A stretch of DNA of 59,428 nucleotides, from positions 1 to 59,428 of the forward strand of contig DUET01000089.1 of NCBI GenBank assembly GCA_011192015.1, in the 5' to 3' direction. This DNA comes from Anaerolineae bacterium (GTDB lineage Bacteria > Chloroflexota > Anaerolineae > Anaerolineales > E44-bin32). Each line of letters opens with the position of its first letter. Position 1 is the stretch's first letter. The notes below the pieces were generated by a model. That model saw only the letters and a program-made list of their open reading frames with translations. It was not told the DNA's origin and searched no databases. The translations under genes were made by a program, and so were the position numbers. Of the stretch, positions 41,458 through 50,642 are shown piece after piece.

Positions 41458-44400
41458 TCAGATCTTGCTGGGTATCTGGGCGGTTTCAACCGCGGCGTCG
41501 ATCTGAGCCCAGATCTCATCATCGGTGAAGTGCTTCAACTGGATGGCACGCGTGGGGCACTTCGTGGTACAGAGACCATCTCCCTTGCAGAGAACGGGAT
41601 TCACAATGGCTTTTTTTCCCTGGCGGGTCTTATGGAGTTCCACAGCGCCGTAGGCACATGTCGAAACACACTGCCCACACCCGATGCACACGTTCTCGTC
41701 CACCTCGCAAATGGAGCCGGAAGCGGTGATGGCATCGTGTGAGAGAAGCGTCAGCACCCGGCTGGCGGCTCCATAGGCCTGCTCGATGGTTTCCCTCAAC
41801 AGCTTGGGGTAGTGAGCCAATCCGCAAAGGTAGACACCGTCCGTGGCAAACTCAACAGGCCGCAGCTTGACATGCGCCTCCTGGAAGAAACCGTCCGGGT
41901 TCAACGGCACCCGAAACAACTGGGACACTTCCCTGCTTCCTGCGGAGGGGATCAAGGCGGCAGCCAAAGCCACGATATCCGCATCGATTTCAACCTTCTT
42001 GCCCAGGATGTAATCCGGCGTGGTGATCTTCAGAACGGGCCGGCCCTCCTCCGACTCGCCTGCCTCGACCACCGGCTCGTCCTGCGGCTCGTAGCGGATG
42101 AATTTCACACCATTGTCGGCCGCTTCCCTGTAATAATCTTCGTCAAATCCATATGTTCTCATATCCCGGTAGAGGATGTAGATATCCATCTCCGGATTGA
42201 TCTTCTTCAATGCCAGCGCATTCTTGACCGACTCGCTGCAGCAGATCCTGCTGCAGTAGTTTCGTTCTTCGTTCCTGCAGCCTACGCATTGGATCATCAC
42301 GAGGCCTTGCGCATCGGTGACCTTTTCACTTCCACGATTGATCTGCTCCTCGAGTTGGAGCAAGGTCATGACCCGGTCATCCTCTCCGTAGAGGTATTCG
42401 GAGGGTTCGTAGACATCCGCACCCACTGCGAGGACGGTCGCGCCATGTCTTATCTCTGTGGTTCCTCGTTCGGACACAACCCGGGTTGCGAAATTCCCCA
42501 CATAGCCGTCAGCGTCGGTGATGGTTGCATCGGTGTAGACGTGGATGAGAGGATTCTGATAGACCTTGTGCACAAGATCGCGTAAATATGCCTGGACATC
42601 CAAACCTTCCAGGGTTTGGTAGATGCTTCTCGCCTTACCCCCGAGATCATGATCCCTTTCCACCAGATGGACCTCATGCCCCTGGTTGGCTATGGAGAGG
42701 GCGCAGGTCATGCCGGCTACGCCAGCGCCAACCACCAAAGCCGCCGGATTCACGGAGAGATCGATTTCCTGCAGCGGTTCCAGATGGGCGGCACGGGCGA
42801 CCGACATGCGGATCAGATCCCTCGCCTTCTCGGTGGCATCCTCCTTTTCCATGGTATGGACCCAGGAACAATGCTCTCGGATGTTGGTCATTTCCAAGTA
42901 GTATTGATTCAGCCCCGCCTCTCGGACGGTATCCTGGAACAGTGGGCCAAGGGTCCTGGGGGAGCAGGCAGCGATGATGACGCGGTTGAGCCCCATTTCC
43001 TTGGTCATGTCCGTGATTTCCTTGGCACAATTTGTGGCACACGAGAAGAGCTGTTCCTGCGCGTAAACCACATGCGGTAAGGTCTTGGCGTATTCGACCA
43101 CGGAGGGAACATCCACAATCCTGCCGATGTTCGCTCCGCAATGACACACGAAGATCCCGATCCTCGGCTCCTCTCCAGAGACATCCCTTTCGGGTGGGTA
43201 GATCCTCTCTCGGGACAACTTCCCCCGCCGGTAATCAAGCAATTCGCCGCATTGGGAACAAGCTCCACTGGCGCTGAAGACCGACTCGGGTATGTCGATG
43301 GGACCCTGGAAGGCGCCGCTCACGAAGATTCCCGGCTTGGTGGTCTCCATCGGATTCTTGGGATTGACCTCACAGAAACCATGGGGATTGAGTTCGATGC
43401 CGAGTTCTTCCGCCAGACGGACCGCATCGGCAGGAGGATTCAATCCGATGGAGAGGACCACCATCTCGAATTCCTCCTCCTTCACCCCCTCGTCGGGCGT
43501 GGCGTATCGGATGGTGACGTTCTTGCTTTCCGGAATCTCTTTGCCAATGGATACATAGCTCCGTATGAATCGGATCCCTGGCAGTTCCTCCGCTCTTTGG
43601 TAGAAGCGTTCGAAATCCTTGCCGTGGGAGCGAATGTCGTTGTGGAAGACCGTGCACTCGGCATCCGGGTTGTGATCCTTGGTTAGGATAACCTGCTTCT
43701 GGGTATACGTGCAGCACACGGCTGAACAATAGCTGTTCCCCCCCGGAGGATTGACCTGCCTCGAGCCAACGCACTGGATCCAGGCGATTTTCTGGGGATG
43801 CTTCTTGTCGGAGGCGCGCCGTATCTCCCCCTCGTACGGCCCGGTGGCGCACATCAGCCGTTCGTAGTCCAGGCTGGTGACCACGTTCTGCATCTCCCCG
43901 TAGCCGTAGTGATTCCCCGCCTTGGGGTCGAACGGCTCGAAGCCGGGAGCAAGAAGGATCGCCCCCACTTTGACTTCGACCTCCTCTGCAGTTTGATTGA
44001 AATCGATGGCGTCGTTCTCGCAGACGTCTTCGCAGATGCCGCATTTCTTCTCTTTCAGGTAGAGGCAGCTTTCATCGATGTACGTGATCAGAGGAACCGC
44101 TTGCGCGAAATAGATGTGGATGGCTTTGTTCGTGGAGATTTCCTGGTTGAACGGATCCGGGTACACGACCGGGCAGTATTCCACACAGGTCGTACAACCC
44201 GTGCATTGATCCTCCAAGATATACCTGGGCTTTCGAACCAGGGTCACCTTGAAGTTCCCCGCTTCTCCATCTACACGCTCGACGTCCGTGTAGGTCAGGA
44301 CTTCTATGTTGGGGTGCCGGCCGACCTCGACCAGTTTGGGTGCAAGAATTCAAATGGAACAGTCGTTGGTGGGAAAGGTCTTGTCCAGCTGGGCCATGTG

Positions 44401-44598
44401 ACCGCCGATGGCCGGAGCCTTGTCCACCAGATAGACTTTGAAACCCGAGGCGGCGAGATCCAGGGAGGCCTGAACGCCACTGATGCCTCCACCGACAACC
44501 ATCACGTCACCAAAGGTGTTCCCTTCGAAGCCTTCACGAATGCTGTCTGCGAGGCTGCGGTGCACCTGGTCTTGGGTGCCTTTCGGTTCACTTTCCAT
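41458..44598 (-). CDS. bamE: BamE: double HdrA-like flavoprotein with one in-frame UGA (Sec) codon
   Basis: A 1046-residue electron-bifurcating-type flavoprotein if the UGA at 44352-44350 is read as selenocysteine (residue 83). The first FAD site is [12 protein letters not shown] (about 34-45). [11 protein letters not shown]83[12 protein letters not shown] is the HdrA cluster motif, in which Sec replaces a ligand Cys. Ferredoxin motifs [11 protein letters not shown] (132-142) and C178...CGICEDVC follow. A second HdrA unit starts at VCHCGANIG, with its own FAD site VVGAGVAGM (about 620). Two [4Fe-4S] motifs end the protein ([22 protein letters not shown]). In class II benzoyl-CoA reductase this subunit is thought to split electrons. 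ATG 44598 lies six bases from AGGTGA. Confidence 0.9.
44317..44334 (-). promoter_or_regulatory. Candidate bacterial SECIS hairpin of bamE
   Basis: Fifteen bases after the UGA the mRNA can form a seven-bp stem (CUGGUCG / CGGCCGG, two G-U pairs) with an AGGU loop. E. coli fdhF also has AGGU in the SECIS apical loop, at similar distance from the UGA. Confidence 0.6.
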
Positions 44599-44640
44599 CT
44601 CCACTCACCTCATCAGGGCGCTTTCATCCCTGTATCGAGA

Positions 44641-45792
44641 CTAAACCACTTCCTGAAGAATTTCCGTAATGTCCTTGATCTGGATGACTTCGCTGTTCGT
44701 CAGGGTCAATCTGCTGTCCTCGAACTGGGAGATACAATACGGACAGGCTGTCGCCAGCACCTCGGCCCCGAGATCGGTTGCCTGCTTCAGCCTGAGGATG
44801 GAGAATCGTTCCTCCTTCGGCGTTTCGAGCCAGATCCTGCCTCCGCCCATGCCGCAGCAGAGACTGTCTTCCCGCGACTCGGCCATCTCCTGCAGTTTCA
44901 ATCCCGGCACCTTGTTCAGAACCTCGCGCGGTTCGTCGAAGATGCCGTTGTGCCGTCCCAGGTAACAGGGGTCGTGATAGGTCACCTTCTTCCCGTATTC
45001 CTTGGTGATTTTCAATCGCCCCTCATCGACGAGCTGGAACATGTACTCGGAGGTGTGAACCACCTCGAAGTTCACCATGAACTCGGGATACTCGTTCTTG
45101 AAGGTGTGGTAGCAGTGAGGGGAGGAAACGAGGATCTTCTTGACACCATTTTCTACGAAGGTCTTGATGTTTTCGCGAGCGAGGCGTTTGAATATGGGCT
45201 CGTTGCCCGTCTTGCGGATGCTTTCTCCGCAGCAGTTTTCCTGGACTCCCAGGATCCCGAAATCCACCCCTGCCTTATGCAAGAGGTTCACCGTGGCGGC
45301 AGCCACCTTCTGCAATCTCGGGTCGTAGCAGAGATAGCAGCCCGGGAAGTAGAGGATTTCCATCCCCTCCTTGAAGGTTTTGACGGAAAGACCTTCAGCC
45401 CAATCCGCCCTGGTCTCTCGCTCTTCACCCAGGGGATTTCCCTGCTCGGAAAGACCTACGGTTACACCACGCACGGGCCGTACGGAGGGTGGGAAAAGGC
45501 CATATTCCGTGGCCATCCTGCGCAGGGATACCATCACATCCACCAACTGCACTTCCCTGGGGCATCGCTGCAGGCATTTCCCGCAGGAGGTACAGCGCCA
45601 GATCTCGTCCGTTTCGCTCAAGCCGAAGGAGGCTTCCCGGATGAGCTTGCGCATGCTGAGGGCGGTCACCCGATTCCAGGGGCATACCGTGTCGCACAGT
45701 CCGCATTGATAGCAGTATTTGAAGGCGTCTCCGCCGTTCGCCCTTACCTCTTCAACGATCTCTTGGAAGGGGGCCAGGGGTACGGTCTCCAT
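44641..45792 (-). CDS. bamD: BamD: HdrD-like iron-sulfur protein with two CCG domains
   Basis: A 383-residue protein with two N-terminal [4Fe-4S] motifs, CYQCGLCDTVC and CTSCGKCLQRC (about residues 30-95). Two CCG domains follow: FPGCYLC...ENCCGES and DPCYLG...LCCGMGGG. The architecture is that of HdrD/GlpC-type electron carriers. In class II benzoyl-CoA reductase BamD links the BamBC module to BamE/F. A TTG upstream at 45804 is also in frame, but it touches AAAGGA, so ATG 45792 is preferred. It ends 43 bases before bamE. Confidence 0.88.
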   Translation of the reverse strand: METVPLAPFQEIVEEVRANGGDAFKYCYQCGLCDTVCPWNRVTALSMRKLIREASFGLSETDEIWRCTSCGKCLQRCPREVQLVDVMVSLRRMATEYGLFPPSVRPVRGVTVGLSEQGNPLGEERETRADWAEGLSVKTFKEGMEILYFPGCYLCYDPRLQKVAAATVNLLHKAGVDFGILGVQENCCGESIRKTGNEPIFKRLARENIKTFVENGVKKILVSSPHCYHTFKNEYPEFMVNFEVVHTSEYMFQLVDEGRLKITKEYGKKVTYHDPCYLGRHNGIFDEPREVLNKVPGLKLQEMAESREDSLCCGMGGGRIWLETPKEERFSILRLKQATDLGAEVLATACPYCISQFEDSRLTLTNSEVIQIKDITEILQEVV

Positions 45793-45827
45793 GATCTTCG
45801 TCAATCCTTTTCACTCACACGGATGCT

Positions 45828-46370
45828 TCAGTCCCTCTTGACCCTTCTGGCAACAGCATGCATGACCTTCTCCAATCCATATTTGTCTACCATTGCCTCC
45901 AATCCTACTTCCATGTCCTCCAACGTGACTTCCTCTTCGCCTTCTTCTTCCCTCTCTTCGTATGTAAGCGCCTCAGCCAAACACCACTGAACGCACAACG
46001 GCTCTTCCAGAGGGGGATCGCTTTCGCACATGTCGCATTTCAGGGGGAGGCCGGAATCGGGCTCCTTGAAGAGATCCCGGGATGGGCAGGAGACCCCGCA
46101 AAAGCTGCACTCGTCATATTCCTTGCCGTTGATGGTGTAGGTATGTCTTCCGGTACACTCGGCAGGGGTATAGTCTCCCGCACGAATGGGGACATAGACA
46201 TCTCGCAGCGGGTCATGGACCACCCGAATGCGCGAGCGCGCGGGATTGTTGCTGCTGTATTTGGGCGAAGCGTGAAAGGCGGAGCATGCCACCTCACAAG
46301 CCCGGCAGCCGTTGCATTTATCGAGATCGACTTTGATGACTTTGACGATCTTCTTCGTGTTCTCAGCCAT
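45828..46370 (-). CDS. bamC: BamC: polyferredoxin subunit next to the tungsten enzyme
   Basis: A 180-residue iron-sulfur protein with three to four [4Fe-4S] sites: CNGCRACEVACSAFH, CSFCGVSC, and CDMC...CVQWC. It belongs to the DMSO-reductase-chain-B/HycB-like ferredoxin family. BamC forms the catalytic BamBC unit and passes electrons to the tungstopterin. AAGGTG lies about nine bases before ATG 46370. It is 21 bases downstream of bamB, and the Glu-rich stretch YEEREEEGEEEVTLEDME is a hallmark of its C-terminal part. Confidence 0.88.
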   Translation of the reverse strand: MAENTKKIVKVIKVDLDKCNGCRACEVACSAFHASPKYSSNNPARSRIRVVHDPLRDVYVPIRAGDYTPAECTGRHTYTINGKEYDECSFCGVSCPSRDLFKEPDSGLPLKCDMCESDPPLEEPLCVQWCLAEALTYEEREEEGEEEVTLEDMEVGLEAMVDKYGLEKVMHAVARRVKRD

Positions 46371-46391
46371 GACGGGCAACACCTTTTCTCA

Positions 46392-48371
46392 TCATTGCTG
46401 CGTTTTTTCCTTTGAAGGTTCCAGGATCCCTCTCTGGATAAAATCTTCACTCACGAAATCCAAGCCCAGTTCCTTTAGCGATTCTTCAGTAGGGACCCCC
46501 TCGCTGTTCCACCCCTTGAAATCGTAGTACGTGTCCAGGAGTTCTTTCTCAAGTTCGGGAAAGCGCTTCTTCCAGTGATTCTCAGGCGGCTTGTCGTCCT
46601 TCCTGCGCATGCCTCTTCGAATGTTGATGGCTCGAACCAGTGTCCGGTACCGTTTCGCTGCCTGGGTTAGCTTGGCTTCATCCATGTCGATCCCAGCACC
46701 GGTTGAGATCAGTTTCGGGTAATTATGGATGTGATAGGGGGGTTTCAGAGGGAACGATGACAGGCCGGCACACATCCCGAGCGCATCATCGATGTAATGC
46801 ATCTTCTCCTGCCAGTCCACGATCTCACAACACATCTGTACGGTGGGGTAGTAGGGGAAGGAGTAGTCCCCTCGCAGTTCCCAGTCCAGGAAATACTGCT
46901 TGAACTTATCATCTGGAACCTGGATCCAATCCTTGACGAACTCCTCCCTCTCCTCTCTCGTTGGAAAGGGCATCTGGGGGAACTGCCCCTCGATCTGGGT
47001 GATGTTGATCTTCTCGCCGGTGCTGTACATGAGGAAGTAGATCGGATTCAGCATGGACAGCTTGAGAGGCAATTGTTCGTGCTTCTTGATCGTGTTATGA
47101 GCGTATGCCTCTGCGCCCTTGCCGATCTCCTTCGCCGCCCAATAGGTCCCGTTTGCCAGGATATCTCCGATTCCCTCGCGGCGGACGATTCTCTCAAGCA
47201 GCCAGAAGAATCTCTCCTCGCCTTGGTCCGGCAATTCCGGCATGTCCTTGCCGGTCAGGATGCCGTCCTCGTAGAGCTCGAGAGCGAAGGCCATCACCTG
47301 TGGCGTCGAAAATGCGTCCACCCCGTATTCGGTGGCCAGCTGGGCGATTCTCAATCCAAAATCCAGATCCGACATGGCCGCCATGGTGTAGGTGAGTTTG
47401 GAGAAGCATTTCATCATGTAGGTTGGAAGTCCCGGCATGGAGATCGTCGCAGCGCATTTCAACGGGCAGTTGTAGCAGCTGATGAGCCGTGTCTGCGCGG
47501 TTTCCATCGTCTCCGTCCAGGCTTCTTCCACTTCCTCCGTCCAAAAATCCCGTCTTCGATGGCGGGAATTTCCCCACATGAAGCTCTCGGTGTGCCACTT
47601 CTCATCGTGAATCTTCATCTCTTGCGGCGACCCAAGCCCGGCCAGGATGGGCATCACGCCTGGAATCGGGTTTTCTTCCCTGACCTTGATATATTCCAGC
47701 ACCTCATTACAAAGGTCTATGAACGCTTCCGGCTGGGCGATGTAGATGTCCCCGGTTCCGCGAACCGCTATCGCCTTCAATCCCTTGTCCCCCATGACCG
47801 CCCCGATCCCTCCGCGGCTGGCACTGGAATGCCCCTGTTCGATGGATGCGAAATAAACCCGGTTCTCGCCCGCCAGGCCGATGGCGGCCACCTGGGCTCT
47901 CGGCTCGTTCAATTCCTGTCGGATGAGTTCGCCGGCTTCAATGCCGCCTTTACCCTGCAGGTGAGAGGCATCGCGCAGCTCTATTTTGTCGTTGTGGATC
48001 CACAGATAGACCAGGTTGGGTGATCTGCCACGGAAGATGACCTTATCGTAGCCGGCCAATTTCAGTTCCGGTGCCCAAAACCCTCCCATCATGGAGAAGG
48101 CCATCAGTTTGGTCTGGGGGGAAATGGTCGAAACGATGGTGCGATTGCAGCCGATCGCAGGCGTGCCGCACAACAGACCCGCGGCAAAGATGAGCAGGTT
48201 CTCAGGATCAAAGGCTTCAACTTCCGGGGGAACCCTGTCCCAAAGGATCTTGGCGTTCGTGCCGAGCCCCCCTAGATAGAGCTCGGTTTCCCTCGGATCT
48301 GTGGCCACCCTTTCGATGTTTCCGCGGGTGAGATCGATCTCCAAATTGAAGCCTGTCTCTGCGTACCTCAT
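46392..48371 (-). CDS. bamB: BamB: tungsten-containing active-site subunit of class II benzoyl-CoA reductase
   Basis: A 659-residue aldehyde:ferredoxin oxidoreductase-family protein. The N-terminal domain has GLLCGTPAIGCNRTIVSTISPQT and GGFWAPELKLAGYDKVIFRG (pterin binding). The [4Fe-4S] ligands are CYNCPLKC plus the later Cys in ALGMCAGLSSFP. Length and block order match BamB of Geobacter metallireducens rather than aldehyde oxidoreductases. The tungsten-bis-pterin site reduces benzoyl-CoA to cyclohexa-1,5-diene-1-carbonyl-CoA without ATP. AAGGGA lies six bases before ATG 48371. It is the first structural gene of the operon, 124 bases after the PaaX-type regulator. Assignment over other AOR members is supported by bamCDEF and bamA next to it. 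Confidence 0.9.
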   Translation of the reverse strand: MRYAETGFNLEIDLTRGNIERVATDPRETELYLGGLGTNAKILWDRVPPEVEAFDPENLLIFAAGLLCGTPAIGCNRTIVSTISPQTKLMAFSMMGGFWAPELKLAGYDKVIFRGRSPNLVYLWIHNDKIELRDASHLQGKGGIEAGELIRQELNEPRAQVAAIGLAGENRVYFASIEQGHSSASRGGIGAVMGDKGLKAIAVRGTGDIYIAQPEAFIDLCNEVLEYIKVREENPIPGVMPILAGLGSPQEMKIHDEKWHTESFMWGNSRHRRRDFWTEEVEEAWTETMETAQTRLISCYNCPLKCAATISMPGLPTYMMKCFSKLTYTMAAMSDLDFGLRIAQLATEYGVDAFSTPQVMAFALELYEDGILTGKDMPELPDQGEERFFWLLERIVRREGIGDILANGTYWAAKEIGKGAEAYAHNTIKKHEQLPLKLSMLNPIYFLMYSTGEKINITQIEGQFPQMPFPTREEREEFVKDWIQVPDDKFKQYFLDWELRGDYSFPYYPTVQMCCEIVDWQEKMHYIDDALGMCAGLSSFPLKPPYHIHNYPKLISTGAGIDMDEAKLTQAAKRYRTLVRAINIRRGMRRKDDKPPENHWKKRFPELEKELLDTYYDFKGWNSEGVPTEESLKELGLDFVSEDFIQRGILEPSKEKTQQ

Positions 48372-48495
48372 GCTTCGTCCCTTTTCGTCAGCTCCATCTG
48401 CCTGACAGCGATCCATCGCAGTTGGACCTGATCCTCATACCCCGCATCCTTGCGATTCCTACGAATTTGCCCCGCAACACCGGTCTTGACGATCC

Positions 48496-49386
48496 TTAAA
48501 TTCCGGGTATGGCAACCATGTCCTGAGGCAGGGGCGTGTCTGTGGGCTCGAGGCCCAGGGCATCATTCACAAACGATTGGGCTGGATCTCTCAACAAGGC
48601 GCGGTACGCGCGCAGTAATTCCGCAGCCTCGTTTCCCCGCCAGTTGGACGGCAGCAGCTCGAGCGGAAGATTGGGATCCTGCCTTGGGAAGGAAGAGAAT
48701 TCGTAGGTCAACCAGAAGCGATGCACGAAACACTCATCCGGCGGCAGGTCGTTCTTGCGCTCACGGCGCTTCAGCAAGTTTTCGTATTCGGATCGATATC
48801 GTTCCACAAATAGGCTGTAGCGCTGGTTCATGCCTGCAAGATCCCAGCAGCGGGAGACGATGTCGCCATCGGCCCCATTTTCGAGCTTGGCGCGTGTGAA
48901 GAAATGGACATAGGGCTGCACCTCGAGTTCCTGGAGCAGCGATTGCACCTCGTCGCTGCGAGGGATGGCGGCAACCATGGTCCCGGGTTCGAGCATGCCA
49001 TATCCCAGCCAGGAGAGGCGTGTGCGCAGTTCATGGCGTTTGGCGCGCAGCTCCTGCGGGAGGGAGTAGACGACGATGTGCCAGCTCTGATCCCAGTCCG
49101 TTGGGGTGGTGTCGAAGATGCGGTGAGTGCCCTCATCCAGGAGCGCCTTGCCTCGGACTGTCAACCGGTACAGACTGCGGCGACCATGTTTGCGAGCCGT
49201 CAGCCAACCCTTGGCCTTCATGCGCGAAAGGGTGGAACGCGTCGCCCTTTCGCTCACCCCCAGCATCCCCAGGATCTCGACGATTCCGCTCGTCCAGACG
49301 GATGCACTGCGCGGATTCACGTAGTCTCCGAACAGGTTGAAGATGATGAATTGGGTGCGGATCTTAGGCCGCTCTAAATGTCTCAT
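48496..49386 (-). CDS. PaaX-family transcriptional regulator
   Basis: A 296-residue regulator of the PaaX family. The N-terminal winged helix is TQFIIFNLFGDYVNPRSASVWTSGIVEILGMLGVSERATRSTLSRMKAKGWL. The central domain has WHIVVYSLPQELRAKRHELRTRLSWLGYGMLEPG, and the C-terminal part FVHRFWLTYEFSSFPRQDPNLPLELLP. The best-known member represses phenylacetate genes and is released by phenylacetyl-CoA. Its place directly upstream of bamB, in the same direction, suggests an aryl-CoA-responsive control of the bam operon. A promoter lies at 49422-49449. Confidence 0.88.
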   Translation of the reverse strand: MRHLERPKIRTQFIIFNLFGDYVNPRSASVWTSGIVEILGMLGVSERATRSTLSRMKAKGWLTARKHGRRSLYRLTVRGKALLDEGTHRIFDTTPTDWDQSWHIVVYSLPQELRAKRHELRTRLSWLGYGMLEPGTMVAAIPRSDEVQSLLQELEVQPYVHFFTRAKLENGADGDIVSRCWDLAGMNQRYSLFVERYRSEYENLLKRRERKNDLPPDECFVHRFWLTYEFSSFPRQDPNLPLELLPSNWRGNEAAELLRAYRALLRDPAQSFVNDALGLEPTDTPLPQDMVAIPGI

Positions 49387-49421
49387 TCTTTCGTCTCGGG
49401 ACGGATAACTGCGACATATTC

Positions 49422-49449
49422 AGATTAGCATAAATCCAGCGAAAGTCAA
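49422..49449 (-). promoter_or_regulatory. Promoter of the regulator and probably of the bam operon
   Basis: On the minus strand TTGACT, a 16-base spacer, then TAATCT with an upstream TGC (extended -10). Transcription would start about 28 bases before the regulator ATG. Confidence 0.5.
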
Positions 49450-49535
49450 GCTTGCAGACTTCGCGGTGAACGGTAGATACGCTGAACCTGGAGCAGGAAA
49501 TGCCTGGATGGCGGGAATGGGCTGCTGCGATCCCG

Positions 49536-50618
49536 CTAAGCCTCCTCTAGACGTGCGATTACCATGTCTCCTGCTTGGGAGGTGGATATTCCGCTGCGGG
49601 TATCCAGGGAGGGGATTTCTCCGCTGGCGAGCAGCTGGCGGACCGCCTCTTCGATGCGGTTCGCCCCTGACGTTTCACCGAGATAGTCGAGCAGCATCGC
49701 CACGGCCATGATGGCACCCATGGGGCTTGCCGTGTTCTTCCCGGCGTGTTTGGGGGCGGATCCGTGGATGGGCTCGAACATCGAGGTCTGCCCGGGATGG
49801 ATGTTCCCGGAAGCGGCGATCCCCATGCCGCCCTGAATCATGGCGCCTACATCGGTGAGGATGTCCCCAAAGAGATTGGGGGTCACGACCACGTCGAACC
49901 ATTCCGGATTCTTGATCATCCACATGCAAGCGGCGTCGATGTAGGCATGGTCGGTGTCGATGCCTGGGAAATCCTGGGCGACATGCGCCATGGCGCGCGA
50001 CCAGATATCCAGCGGACGTACGGCGTTGGATTTATCGACCAGGGTGACGCAGGGAGTGCGCCCATCCTTGCCGCGCATCTCGGCGCGCTGCTTGGCGATC
50101 TCGAAAGCGTAGCGTATGGCTCGCTCGCAGCCCTTCCATGTGTAGACCCCATTCACCAGGGCGACTTCGTCGGGCGTATCTCGTTTCAGGATGCCCCCGA
50201 TCTGAGCATAGAGCCCTTCCGTGTTTTCTCGCACCACCACCATGTCGACATCCGCAGGGGTCTTGCCCTTGATGGGGCAGAGATGCTCGGCATACAGCTT
50301 CACGGGACGCAGGTTGATGTACAGATCCAACCCGAAGCGCAAGCCGAGGATCACGGAGCGTTCGACCAACCCGGGTTCGACATCCGGATGGCCGATGGCG
50401 CCCAACAGGATGGCGTCCTGGGTCTTCCATTCGTCGATCACGCTTGCGGGCACGAGTTCCTTGGTCTTCAGATAGTGCTCGCCGCTATAGGGGTAGTCCA
50501 CCAGGTTGAGCTTGAAACCCTGTTGTGCGGCAACGATTTCAAGGACGCGCACGGCCTCCCTGATGACTTCCGGTCCGATGCCATCGCCGGGGATGACACC
50601 GATGTTGTAGGTTCCCAT
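49536..50618 (-). CDS. leuB: 3-isopropylmalate/homoisocitrate dehydrogenase-like beta-decarboxylating dehydrogenase
   Basis: A 360-residue enzyme of the LeuB/isocitrate/tartrate dehydrogenase family: [21 protein letters not shown], the substrate helix [38 protein letters not shown], the metal site [19 protein letters not shown] and the NAD site [14 protein letters not shown]. It oxidises and decarboxylates a 2-hydroxy-3-carboxy acid to a 2-oxo acid. The exact side chain is not clear from the substrate helix. It is the last gene of a seven- or eight-gene operon containing IorAB, LeuA-like, LeuC and LeuD functions. AAGGAG lies six bases before the ATG. Confidence 0.8.
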   Translation of the reverse strand: MGTYNIGVIPGDGIGPEVIREAVRVLEIVAAQQGFKLNLVDYPYSGEHYLKTKELVPASVIDEWKTQDAILLGAIGHPDVEPGLVERSVILGLRFGLDLYINLRPVKLYAEHLCPIKGKTPADVDMVVVRENTEGLYAQIGGILKRDTPDEVALVNGVYTWKGCERAIRYAFEIAKQRAEMRGKDGRTPCVTLVDKSNAVRPLDIWSRAMAHVAQDFPGIDTDHAYIDAACMWMIKNPEWFDVVVTPNLFGDILTDVGAMIQGGMGIAASGNIHPGQTSMFEPIHGSAPKHAGKNTASPMGAIMAVAMLLDYLGETSGANRIEEAVRQLLASGEIPSLDTRSGISTSQAGDMVIARLEEA

Positions 50619-50642
50619 GGATGCTCCTTGTAGGATTTCCTG

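Noticed and set aside
41458-44598. Reading bamE as two separate genes or a pseudogene split by a stop
   Set aside because: The stop is a UGA at a position that is Cys in HdrA, the frame continues without damage for 963 codons, and a SECIS-like hairpin follows.
43798-45990. A plus-strand open frame of 730 codons antisense to bamD/bamE
   Set aside because: It lacks any protein motif, and codon bias of the GC-rich bam genes keeps the opposite strand open. The minus strand encodes clear iron-sulfur flavoproteins.
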